Position numbers and translations under genes: made by a program. From DMER64 sp964542305 (GTDB lineage: Bacteria; Bacteroidota; Bacteroidia; Bacteroidales; UBA932), in NCBI GenBank assembly GCA_964542305.1, contig CAZITX010000019.1:1-51331 (forward strand): a stretch of 51,331 nt of DNA, read 5' to 3'. The notes under the pieces are model-generated. The model was given only the letters and a program-made list of their open reading frames with translations. It made no database searches and was not told the DNA's origin. Shown one piece after another: positions 34,394 through 43,700 of the stretch; the first letter of the stretch is position 1; every line of letters begins with the position of its first letter.

Positions 34394-35110
34394 GTGCAAA
34401 CGAATCATTCAGTTTCTGTTGACTGTGTAGTGTTCGGTTTTGACGGCCGATCCCTGAAATGCCTTTTGATCAAAAGGGACGGTCAGGATCTGAAATTGCC
34501 CGGCAGTTTGATCACAGATCAGGAAGACATTCCTTCGGCCGCTTACAGGGTATTGGCAGAAATGACCGGTTTGCGTGATGTCTTTCTCAAAGAATTGTCA
34601 GTTTTTTCAGATCCTGCCAGGGTAGGAGACAAAGACCTGGAATGGATCAATCATTTTTACGGTGTTCAGACCACCAGGGTCGTCACGGTGGCTTATTATG
34701 CCCTGGTCAAGCTGGATAATAAGATCATGTCCCACACCCTGGAAAAAGAAGCTTTCTGGAAAGAAGTTGTCTCTATCACTTCACTTGCCATGGACCATAA
34801 AGATATTTTGAACAAGGCTTTGGCCATGCTTTCCCGGGACATGACACATTCTCCCATTGCCTTTGAATTGTTGCCCCGGAAATTCACGATCCGGGAATTG
34901 GCAGATTTGTACAAAGCCGTTCTGGGTGTGGAGATAGATAACCGCAATTTCCGGAAAAAAATCATCGGATGCGGGTACATATTGCCGACCGGAGAAAAAG
35001 AGAAGGGCGTTGCCCATAAACCGGCGGCTTATTACGTTTTTGACAAACACCGTTACAGAAAAGAAGAGAAAAAAACCAGAAAACTGAATTTCATCAATTG
35101 GAACGAATAA
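34394..35110 (+). CDS. NrtR-family transcriptional regulator (Nudix-like plus winged helix), probable xylose regulator
   Basis: A 238-residue protein with an N-terminal Nudix-fold domain (residues ~5-150) and a C-terminal winged helix (~155-225, ELLPRKFTIRELADLYKAV). This is the NrtR family; Bacteroidota members in this arrangement (AraR, XylR) sense a pentose. The Nudix box (from GSLITDQEDIP to AEMTGL) lacks the REUxEE catalytic residues, so it should bind ligand without hydrolysing it. The start is a GTG, because no ATG is in frame nearby (the ATG at 34371 is out of frame). It lies one base before xylB and is the first gene of the xylose operon, which supports a role as its regulator. Confidence 0.88.
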   Translation: MQTNHSVSVDCVVFGFDGRSLKCLLIKRDGQDLKLPGSLITDQEDIPSAAYRVLAEMTGLRDVFLKELSVFSDPARVGDKDLEWINHFYGVQTTRVVTVAYYALVKLDNKIMSHTLEKEAFWKEVVSITSLAMDHKDILNKALAMLSRDMTHSPIAFELLPRKFTIRELADLYKAVLGVEIDNRNFRKKIIGCGYILPTGEKEKGVAHKPAAYYVFDKHRYRKEEKKTRKLNFINWNE

Positions 35111-35111
35111 T

Positions 35112-36596
35112 ATGAAAAGCATTGGAATTGATGTGGGAACATCATTTATAAAAGTATCTCTGCTGGATGTGGAATCCGGCAGGTGCCTGGGAGTGTCTAC
35201 GTGTCCTGAAACAGAAATGCCCGTTGAAGCGATCCGTCCCGGATGGGCCGAGCAGGATCCCGATATGTGGTGGGAAAACGTAGGTCGTTGCCTGAAGCAG
35301 CTGGATGACCGGTATTCTCTAAAAGATGTAAAATCCATTGGGATTACTTATCAAATGCACGGTTTGGTCTGCGTTGACAAAAACGGGAAACCGCTCCGTA
35401 AGTCAATTATATGGAGTGACAGCAGGGCCGTTGAGATTGGGGCAAAAGCATTAAAAGAAATTGGAAAAGAAGAATGCCTGACTCGCGTTCTGAATTCGCC
35501 CGGTAATTTTACTGCATCCAAGATGGCCTGGGTCAAAGAGAACGAACCGGATGTTTTTGACGGAACCTACAAATTCTTTTTACCAGGAGATTATGTAGCT
35601 TATAAATTAACGGGAGACATGTCAACAACTGACAGTGGTTTGTCCGAACAGATACTCTGGGATTTCCGGGAGGATGCTCCGGCAGCGTTCGTGAGGGATT
35701 ATTACGGCATTCCCGCTTCCTATGTTCCGGCGCACAAACCTTCACTCGGGATACAAAGCCTTACCTCGGCAGAGGTTGAAAAACAATGGAATATTCCCAA
35801 GGGCACTCCGGTTTCCTACCGTGCCGGGGACCAGCCCAACAACGCCTTTTCCCTGAATGTGATGGAAGAAGGAGAAGTGGCTGCCACAGCCGGAACGTCC
35901 GGGGTGGTATACGGGATTACCGCTCAATCAACTCCCGACCCTCTTTCACGGGTGAACCAGTTCCTGCATGTGAATCATCACAGGGACAACCCGCATTACG
36001 GGATCTTGCTGTGCATTAACGGCACCGGTATATTGAATGCCTGGATCCGGCGTAACCTTTTATCCGGTATGTCTTACGATCAGATGAACCGTGAAGCTTC
36101 CGCCGTACCCGCAGGAAGTGATGGTTTGTTGATCCTGCCTTTTGGGAATGGAGCCGAAAGAATGCTGGAAAACCGTTATACGGGAGTCCGTATGTCGGGT
36201 CTGGATCTGAACCGGCACCACAGGGGCCATTTTGTGAGGGCGGCACAGGAAGGTATTGCCTTTTCGTTCAGGTACGGCATAGAAATAATGAAAGAAATGG
36301 GCATGAAACCGGGAATAATCCGCGCCGGCCAGGCCAATATGTTCCTGAGTCCCGTGTTCATTAAAACACTCGCCAGTTTGACAGGAGCCACCATTGAACT
36401 GTACAATACAGACGGGGCACTGGGTGCAGCCCGTGGAGCTGCCTGGGGAGCCGGATTGTACATAAGCAGGGAGGCATGTTTCCTGGGCCTGGATAAGGTC
36501 CTGACACAAACACCGGAATCATCCTGGGAAGCGCCCCTGGAGCAAGCTTATAAAGTATGGAAACAAGAATTGGATTTATCATTAACTAACGTTTAA
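35112..36596 (+). CDS. xylB: Xylulokinase
   Basis: A 494-residue FGGY-family kinase that phosphorylates D-xylulose with ATP. The N-terminal phosphate loop is GIDVGTSFIKVSLLD, QMHGLV marks the substrate pocket, Asp240 in RAGDQPNNAF is the likely catalytic base, and GTSGVVYG is the second phosphate-binding segment. It is cytoplasmic and standard in length. It sits between its putative regulator and xylA. Confidence 0.94.
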   Translation: MKSIGIDVGTSFIKVSLLDVESGRCLGVSTCPETEMPVEAIRPGWAEQDPDMWWENVGRCLKQLDDRYSLKDVKSIGITYQMHGLVCVDKNGKPLRKSIIWSDSRAVEIGAKALKEIGKEECLTRVLNSPGNFTASKMAWVKENEPDVFDGTYKFFLPGDYVAYKLTGDMSTTDSGLSEQILWDFREDAPAAFVRDYYGIPASYVPAHKPSLGIQSLTSAEVEKQWNIPKGTPVSYRAGDQPNNAFSLNVMEEGEVAATAGTSGVVYGITAQSTPDPLSRVNQFLHVNHHRDNPHYGILLCINGTGILNAWIRRNLLSGMSYDQMNREASAVPAGSDGLLILPFGNGAERMLENRYTGVRMSGLDLNRHHRGHFVRAAQEGIAFSFRYGIEIMKEMGMKPGIIRAGQANMFLSPVFIKTLASLTGATIELYNTDGALGAARGAAWGAGLYISREACFLGLDKVLTQTPESSWEAPLEQAYKVWKQELDLSLTNV

Positions 36597-36607
36597 ATAA
36601 TATTCAT

Positions 36608-37924
36608 ATGTCAACAAAAGAGTATTTTCCGGGTATTGGAAAAATCAAATTCGAAGGAAAGGACAGCCGCAATCCGTTGGCCTTTCGCTATTATGACCCT
36701 GAAAAAGTGGTCTATGGTAAAAAAATGAAAGAATGGCTGAAATTTGCCATGGCTTACTGGCACACACTGTGTGCAGACCAACAGGATCAATTTGGTCCGG
36801 GGACCCTGAGCCGCGAATGGTGGCAAGCTGCAGATCCTCTTACTGCTGCAAAAGAAAAAATGGATGCCGGTTTTGAATTCATGCAAAAGCTGGGCATTGA
36901 ATACTATTGCTTCCACGACGTGGACCTGGTAGCTGAAGGATCCACTGTAGAGGAATACGAAGCCCGCATGAAAGAGATCGTCGCTTATGCCAGGAAAAAA
37001 CAGCAGGAAACCGGGATCAAACTGTTGTGGGGGACTGCTAATGTGTTCGGAAACAAAAGGTACATGAACGGAGCGGCAACCAATCCGGATTTTGACGTGG
37101 TTTCCAGGGCAGCTGTGCAAATTAAGACAGCAATAGATGCCACCATTGAATTGGGCGGCACCAATTACGTCTTCTGGGGAGGCCGTGAAGGGTACATGTC
37201 TTTGCTGAACACAGACATGAAACGGGAAAAACACCACTTGGGCCTGATGCTTCAAAAAGCCCGCGATTACGGACGTGCCAAAGGCTTTAAAGGTACTTTC
37301 CTGATTGAGCCTAAGCCCATGGAACCCACAAAACATCAATACGATGTGGATGTTGAAACCATCCTTGGATTTTTGAAAAAATACGACCTGGACAAAGATT
37401 TCAAGATCAATATTGAAGTGAACCATGCCACACTGGCCGGACACACTTTTGAACACGAATTGCAATGTGCAGCCGATGCCGGCATCCTGGGTTCGATTGA
37501 TGCCAACCGCGGAGATTACCAGAACGGATGGGATACCGATCAGTTCCCTATAGATATCTGGGAAGTGACACAGGCCATGATGGTAGTCCTCCAGTCCGGG
37601 GGTCTTCATGACGGAGGCGTGAATTTTGACGCACACATCAGGAGGAATTCCACAGACCTGCAGGACCTGGTTATTGCTCATGTTTCCGGAATGGATACTT
37701 TTGCCAGGGGACTGGAAACAGCTGCCGCCATACTGGAAGATTCCCCATACCTGAAAATGCGTAAAGAGCGTTATGCATCTTTCGACTCCGGGAAAGGCAA
37801 AGAATTTGAAGAAGGCAAACTGGATTTACAGGCCCTGTACGAATACGGCAGGAACGTGGGAGAACCCCGCCAGATCAGCGGACAGCAGGAGCTGTACGAA
37901 ACCATCGTAAGCATGTACATTTAG
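36608..37924 (+). CDS. xylA: Xylose isomerase
   Basis: A 438-residue class II xylose isomerase that converts D-xylose to D-xylulose. The catalytic His103 and partner Asp106 are in YCFHDVDL, VFWGGREGY contains the metal-adjacent Glu/Gly segment, LIEPKPMEPTKHQYD carries a metal Glu, and IEVNHATLAGH the next set of ligands. The start MSTKEYFPGIGKIKFEG is typical of Bacteroidota XylA. It lies 11 bases after xylB and one base before the transporter gene. Confidence 0.97.
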   Translation: MSTKEYFPGIGKIKFEGKDSRNPLAFRYYDPEKVVYGKKMKEWLKFAMAYWHTLCADQQDQFGPGTLSREWWQAADPLTAAKEKMDAGFEFMQKLGIEYYCFHDVDLVAEGSTVEEYEARMKEIVAYARKKQQETGIKLLWGTANVFGNKRYMNGAATNPDFDVVSRAAVQIKTAIDATIELGGTNYVFWGGREGYMSLLNTDMKREKHHLGLMLQKARDYGRAKGFKGTFLIEPKPMEPTKHQYDVDVETILGFLKKYDLDKDFKINIEVNHATLAGHTFEHELQCAADAGILGSIDANRGDYQNGWDTDQFPIDIWEVTQAMMVVLQSGGLHDGGVNFDAHIRRNSTDLQDLVIAHVSGMDTFARGLETAAAILEDSPYLKMRKERYASFDSGKGKEFEEGKLDLQALYEYGRNVGEPRQISGQQELYETIVSMYI

Positions 37925-37925
37925 G

Positions 37926-39341
37926 ATGACTGCCACTATGAAAAATATGGATAAAGGCAGTAAACTGTACCTTGGAGGGCTAACCTTTGTAGCCGTTTTG
38001 GGCGGACTTCTGTTCGGATACGATACGGCAGTCATTTCCGGTGCCGAGAAAGCCCTGGAAGCTTTCTTTTCGCAATCCACGGATTTCATTTACAGCAAAG
38101 GTTGGCACGGGATCACGGCATCGAGTGCCCTGATTGGCTGTGTCATTGGAGGTGCCATTTCAGGATTGCTGGCTCCGCGTTGGGGAAGGCGCAATTCCCT
38201 TATTTTTGCATCTTTATTGTTTTTCTGTTCAGCCGTAGGTTCCTGGCGGCCGGAGATGTTGTTCTTCGAATTCGGGAAACCGTCCTTTTCGCTGCTTTTG
38301 ACTTTCAATGCCTACCGTGTTTTGGGTGGTATTGGCGTAGGCCTTGCCTCGGCCATTTGTCCCATGTATATTGCCGAGGTGTCTCCTGCCAACGTCAGGG
38401 GCCGCCTGGTCTCGGTGAACCAGTTCGCGATCATTTTCGGTATGCTGGTGGTCTACTTTGTCAATTATGTGATCCGTATCCATTTGCCGGGAAATATTGA
38501 ACAGGCGATGATGGAGATCGGATGGCGAAGGATGTTTTTAAGTGAAGCCTTTCCGGCAGCCACGTTTGGACTCCTGTTGCTGTTCGTTCCCAAAACACCG
38601 CGTTACCTGGTGATGTCGGGTAATGAAACAAAGGCCTTGAATGTTTTAAGCCGGATTAATGGAGTGGCCCCTGCCCGGAAGATCCTGGAAGAGATCAAGG
38701 AAACCGTCGTTGAAAAACGCGAAAAATTGTTCTCTTACGGAGTGACCGTAGTAATTATCGGGATATTGTTGTCCTTTTTCCAACAGGCGGTGGGGATTAA
38801 TGTAGTCCTGTATTACGCCCCGCGAATCTTTGAAAACCTGGGTGCCTCCGGTGACGTTTCCATGAGACAGACTGTGGTAATGGGTGTGGTCAATATCATC
38901 TTTACCATGGTGGCTATACTTACCGTGGATAAGTTTGGTCGCAAACCCCTATTGATCATAGGGTCATTTGGAATGATGATCGGGATGGCCGCATTGAGCG
39001 TTCTCTCCTTTATGGATGTTATTGGTGTAGCTGCATTGGTGTTTATCATCATATACACCGCTTCATTCATGATGAGCTGGGGCCCCATAACCTGGGTGCT
39101 GATCTCGGAGATCTTTCCCAATACAATCCGTGGTCAGGCCGTTGCCATTGCCGTTGCCGCACAATGGATATCCAATTTTATAGTATCGTCTACATTCCCG
39201 TCTCTCTCTGAATGGAGTACGGGCGGTGCGTACCTGATATATGCCGCTTTCTCCCTGTTGTCTGCCATTTTCGTTTTCAAGATGGTTCCGGAAACGAAAG
39301 GAAAGACGCTGGAAGACATGACCCGGCTCTGGCGCAAATAG
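37926..39341 (+). CDS. xylE: D-xylose:H+ symporter (MFS sugar porter family)
   Basis: A 471-residue 12-helix MFS sugar porter in the inner membrane. Signatures are GLLFGYDTAVISG in helix 1, GRR and RGRLVSVNQ loops, VPKTPRYLV after helix 6, QQAVGINVVLYYAPRIFE in helix 7, DKFGRKPL and the closing PETKGKTLEDM. The helix-7 QQxxGIN motif binds hexose or pentose. Operon position directly after xylA favours xylose. An inner start at MKNMDKG is possible. No terminator was recognised before rmuC. Confidence 0.92.
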   Translation: MTATMKNMDKGSKLYLGGLTFVAVLGGLLFGYDTAVISGAEKALEAFFSQSTDFIYSKGWHGITASSALIGCVIGGAISGLLAPRWGRRNSLIFASLLFFCSAVGSWRPEMLFFEFGKPSFSLLLTFNAYRVLGGIGVGLASAICPMYIAEVSPANVRGRLVSVNQFAIIFGMLVVYFVNYVIRIHLPGNIEQAMMEIGWRRMFLSEAFPAATFGLLLLFVPKTPRYLVMSGNETKALNVLSRINGVAPARKILEEIKETVVEKREKLFSYGVTVVIIGILLSFFQQAVGINVVLYYAPRIFENLGASGDVSMRQTVVMGVVNIIFTMVAILTVDKFGRKPLLIIGSFGMMIGMAALSVLSFMDVIGVAALVFIIIYTASFMMSWGPITWVLISEIFPNTIRGQAVAIAVAAQWISNFIVSSTFPSLSEWSTGGAYLIYAAFSLLSAIFVFKMVPETKGKTLEDMTRLWRK

Positions 39342-39365
39342 TGTACGACGTACCCGCTTTTTTGC

Positions 39366-39373
39366 TATTTTTG
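39366..39373 (+). promoter_or_regulatory. -7 promoter element of rmuC
   Basis: TATTTTTG matches TAnnTTTG and ends five bases before the rmuC ATG. Confidence 0.5.
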
Positions 39374-39378
39374 TTCTT

Positions 39379-40602
39379 ATGGATACAGTTTCAATAATAG
39401 CAGGCCTTGCGGTCGGGATCATCGCAGGAGGGTTGGTCGTTTGGATGGTGATCAACAGGCGATTACATGCAAAAGATCTGGAGGTCAAAGCCAGGGAGCA
39501 ACAAATCGGGGAAAAGGAAAGGGAGATAAGGGACCTGGGTGCCGGGATTGCCTCGGCCCGGACGGCCCTTGAATTAAAGGATCAAGAGCTGGAAAAAATG
39601 CAGGAAAAACTCACGCTGCAATTTGAGAATCTGGCCAACCGGATCCTGGAGGTCAATACGCAAAAATTTGAGCAAAAGAGTCAACAAAGTATGCAGCAAT
39701 TGCTCAAACCCCTGGGTGAACAGATTCTGGAGTTTAAGAAAAAAGTTGAGGATACGCATTTGGAAGACACTCGACAACGTTCCACACTGGAAGAAAGGAT
39801 CAGGGGTCTGATAGAACAAACCAATGTAGTGAGTGCACAGGCAAACAACCTTGCCGAGGCACTTAAAGGGAATCCCAAAACGCAGGGGAACTGGGGGGAA
39901 ATGATTTTGGAAAGAATCCTGGAACAATCCGGCCTGGAAAAGGATACGCATTACGTGATGCAGGAATCATTCAGGACTGAGCAGGGAAGCATCCTCTATC
40001 CCGATGTGGTCATTCACCTGCCCGGTGAACGGATGATCATTGTGGATTCCAAAGTGTCTCTGGTGGCTTATGAACGTTATGCCTCGGGTGCATCTGCGGA
40101 TGAACAGAAATCCGCATTGACGGAACACCTGTTATCCATGAAAAAGCATATTGACGAACTGGCTGCCAAACAATACGACAATTATCAGGGTTCTCTGGAT
40201 TTCGTGATGATGTTTATTCCTGTTGAACCTGCTTATTTAATAGCCATTCAACAAGACCCGGGCATGTGGAGCTATGCTTACCGCAAACGTATTGTATTGA
40301 TCAGTCCCACAAACCTGATCGCCTGCCTGAAACTGATGTCCGATCTGTGGAGCAGGGAAATGCAGAACAAGAATGCCATGCTGATTGCACAACGCGGGGA
40401 ATTGTTGCTTAAAAAATTTGAAGTGTTTGTGGAAACACTTGGCACTTTAGGAGGATCCATCAAAAAGTCCCAGGAAACTTACGATGCGGCTATGAAACAA
40501 TTGAAAGAGGGACATGGAAATCTGATAGGTCAGGCCAACAAACTCAGGGAACTGGGTGTCAAGGCCTATAAGAACCTGCCGGAAACGATTGCCGAGGAGT
40601 AA
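39379..40602 (+). CDS. rmuC: DNA recombination protein RmuC
   Basis: A 407-residue RmuC-family protein. An N-terminal membrane segment (residues ~5-27) is followed by a long coiled coil (~30-160) and a nuclease-like domain of the PD-(D/E)XK type: GNWGEMILERIL supplies the Glu, and PDVVIHLPG with IVDSKVSL supplies the Asp and Asp-x-Lys. RmuC proteins limit DNA inversion and rearrangement by an unsettled mechanism. It starts 37 bases after the xylose transporter but has its own -7 element. Confidence 0.93.
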   Translation: MDTVSIIAGLAVGIIAGGLVVWMVINRRLHAKDLEVKAREQQIGEKEREIRDLGAGIASARTALELKDQELEKMQEKLTLQFENLANRILEVNTQKFEQKSQQSMQQLLKPLGEQILEFKKKVEDTHLEDTRQRSTLEERIRGLIEQTNVVSAQANNLAEALKGNPKTQGNWGEMILERILEQSGLEKDTHYVMQESFRTEQGSILYPDVVIHLPGERMIIVDSKVSLVAYERYASGASADEQKSALTEHLLSMKKHIDELAAKQYDNYQGSLDFVMMFIPVEPAYLIAIQQDPGMWSYAYRKRIVLISPTNLIACLKLMSDLWSREMQNKNAMLIAQRGELLLKKFEVFVETLGTLGGSIKKSQETYDAAMKQLKEGHGNLIGQANKLRELGVKAYKNLPETIAEE

Positions 40603-40695
40603 GCCGCATTCCCGTTTCACTGGTTAACTGTTACTTACCACCTTCCACACAGCAACCATTAGTCGTACCAAAAACGAAGTGGCGTCCTGGTGTAA

Positions 40696-40729
40696 AAAAA
40701 ACGGCTAAAATTGCTTTTAGCCGTTTTTT
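40696..40729. terminator. Bidirectional terminator between rmuC and nifJ
   Basis: AAAAAACGGCTAAAA, loop TTGC, TTTTAGCCGTTTTTT: a perfect 15-pair stem with A and T runs on both sides, in the 146-base gap between the convergent genes. I see no small gene in the rest of that gap. Confidence 0.9.
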
Positions 40730-40748
40730 GATATGCACGGTAGAAACC

Positions 40749-43700
40749 TTATTCTGCCAGACGCTTGTAGTTCTGGTAGCGTGTTTTGGCATGTTGTTCG
40801 GTAAGGGCAAACAATTCTTTTGCCTGATCCGGGAATGTTTTGAGCAAGGAGCTGTAACGTACTTCTCCCCTGATGAATTCCTGGAATTTATCCCAATCAG
40901 GTTCTTTGCTGTCCAGGGTAAAGGGATTCTTTCCTTCGTCAGCCAATGTGGGATTGTAACGGTAAAGTTGCCAGTACCCGCTTTCCACTGCCAGTTTTTC
41001 TTCCAGCTGGGATTGTCCCATACCGCGGCTCAGCCCGTGATTGATACAGGGAGAGTAAGCGATTATGAGTGAAGGTCCGTCGTAGGCCTCGGCTTCTTTC
41101 AGGGCTTTGAGCAATTGCACATGGTTTGCCCCCATAGCTACTTGTGCTACATATACATAACCGTAACTTATAGCCATCATTCCAAGGTCTTTTTTACGGA
41201 TCTTTTTCCCGGAAGCAGCAAATTTGGCAACGGCCCCTGTAGGGGTGGATTTGGAAGATTGACCTCCTGTGTTGGAGTAGACTTCAGTATCCAGTACCAG
41301 TACATTGACGTTTTCACCGCTTGCAAGCACGTGATCAAGGCCTCCGTAACCAATATCATAAGCCCAGCCGTCTCCGCCGATGATCCATTGGGATCTGGGG
41401 GTAAGGAATCCGCGCAGTTCGTAAATTTCACGCAGCGGTTGTTGTTTTGCGTTTTTCAGCAGCGGAATCATCTTGTCTGCCAATACCACAGCTTGTTCAA
41501 AATTCTGGCGGACAGGAAGATACTCTTGGAAAAGCGTCTTGAGCTCATCGCTGATGTTGTCTTTCTTTTGTGCAGCGATCATCAAATTGGCCAGTTTTTC
41601 CCTTATCTGTTCGGCTCCGAAACGCATCCCGAAACCATACTCGGCATTGTCTTCAAAGAGCGAGTTGGCCCATGCGGGTCCACGTCCGTTCTTGTCCTTG
41701 CAATAAGGTGACGAAGGGAACGAAGCCCCGTAAATGGAGGAACAACCTGTAGCGTTGGCTATCATCATGTGGTCTCCAAAGAGCTGGGTGACTGCCTTTA
41801 CATAAGGGGTTTCCCCACAACCGGCGCAAGCTCCGGAGAACTCAAACAGGGGTTGTGTGAAACCAAGATTCTTCACGTTCTGTGCTTTTGGAACGATCGT
41901 ATCCTTGTACCCAATGTTGGCATGCAGGTAATCGAAGTTCGATTGCTCAGCCATTTGGGTTTCGGCAAATTTCATGGTAAGGGCTTTGGTCTTGGCAGGA
42001 CATATATCGGCACAGTTGCCGCAACCTGCACAATCCAAAGGACTCACCTGGATGGTGAACTGGTAACCTTTTAGTGGTCCGTTCCCTGCGGTCCGTTTCA
42101 CGGATTCAGGGGCTTTTGCTGCTTCTTCATCAGTCATAACAAAAGGACGGATGGCAGCGTGGGGACATACATAGGCACATTGATTACACTGAATACAGTT
42201 TTCCGCATTCCATTCAGGAATGAATACTGCAATACCGCGTTTCTCATAAGCAGCAGTACCTGCGGGCATGGTTCCGTCTTCGTATCCTTTGAATACACTG
42301 ACCGGAAGATCGTCACCGTTTTGTGCATTCACAACATCAGCCACGTGTTTTACCCATTCGGGAGCGAGGCGGTTGTGGGTGTCGGCTTCAAATTTACCGG
42401 AACAGCTCTTCCACTTGGGATCGATTTCCACTTTTTCAATCTCTCCTCCGCGATCAACGGCGGCAAAGTTCATTTTGACGATATTTTCCCCTTTCTTACC
42501 GTAGGATTTTACAATAGCGTCTTTCATTTCCTTTATGGCTTGTTCATAAGGAATTACATTGGCGATCTTGAAAAATGCCGATTGAAGAATGGTGTTGGTG
42601 TGGCCTCCCAGTCCAATTTCGTCTGCGATTTTGGTGGCGTTGATAATATAGAAGTTGATGTTCTTCTCGGCAAGCGTCCTTTTAACGAAATCAGGGAGGT
42701 GCTTTTTGGTTTCTTCTGCATCCCACAGGCTGTTGAGCAGGAAGGTGCCTCCTTTTTTGATGCCTTTCAATACATCGTATTTGCGCAGGTAATTGGGAAC
42801 GTGGCAGGCTACGAAGTCCGGGGTGGTAACCAGGTAGGGAGAATAAATGGGAGAGTCCCCAAAGCGAAGGTGCGAACAGGTAAACCCACCGGATTTTTTA
42901 GAATCGTACTGGAAATAACCCTGGCAATATTTTGGTGTGGTTTCACCAATGATCTTAATGGTGTTTTTATTGGCTCCCACAGTCCCGTCGGATCCCAGAC
43001 CAAAGAATTTACTTTCGTATGTGCCGGGTTTGGCTATGGATATTTCTTCTTTCTGAGGCAGGGACCTGAAGGTGATATCGTCAATAATACCAATGGTGAA
43101 ATTGTTTTTGACCTCTTTCCGATCCAGGTTTTCAAACACCGACATGATCTGGGCAGGGGTGGTATCTTTGGATGACAACCCGTAACGGCCGCCGACGATA
43201 ACGGGAGCCTTGGGATCATCTGCATAGATAGTCTTAACATCCATGTACAAAGGTTCACCCAGGGATCCGGGTTCTTTGGTACGGTCCAATACAGCAATTT
43301 TCTTTACTGTTTTGGGCATAACGCGTAAGAAATACTTGGCAGAGAAGGGACGGTACAAATGAACGGCTATCATACCCACTTTTTCGCCTTTTGCATTCAG
43401 GTGTTCCACTGTTTCTTTTATGGTGTCGCAAACCGAACCCATGGCAATGATGATCCGTTCGGCCTTTTCATCTCCGTAATAGTTGAAGGGCAGGTAAGAA
43501 CGGCCCGTAAGTTCAGAGATCTCACCCATATAACGAGCTACGATATCCGGAACGGCATCGTAAAAAGGATTGGCCGATTCACGTGCCTGGAAATATACGT
43601 CCGGATTTTGCGCAGTACCGCGTGTTACGGGATCATTTGGATTCAATGCCCTTTCACGGAAAGCAGCCAGTGATTTGGTGCTGATCATTTTTTTCAGGGC

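Noticed and set aside
36611..37681. Long open frame (356 codons) on the minus strand across xylA
   Set aside because: It lies wholly inside the well-supported xylA gene and its translation resembles no family; it is a by-product of xylA codon usage.
42159..43175. Open frame of 338 codons on the plus strand inside nifJ
   Set aside because: Entirely antisense to the conserved PFOR coding region, with no recognisable domain or start context.
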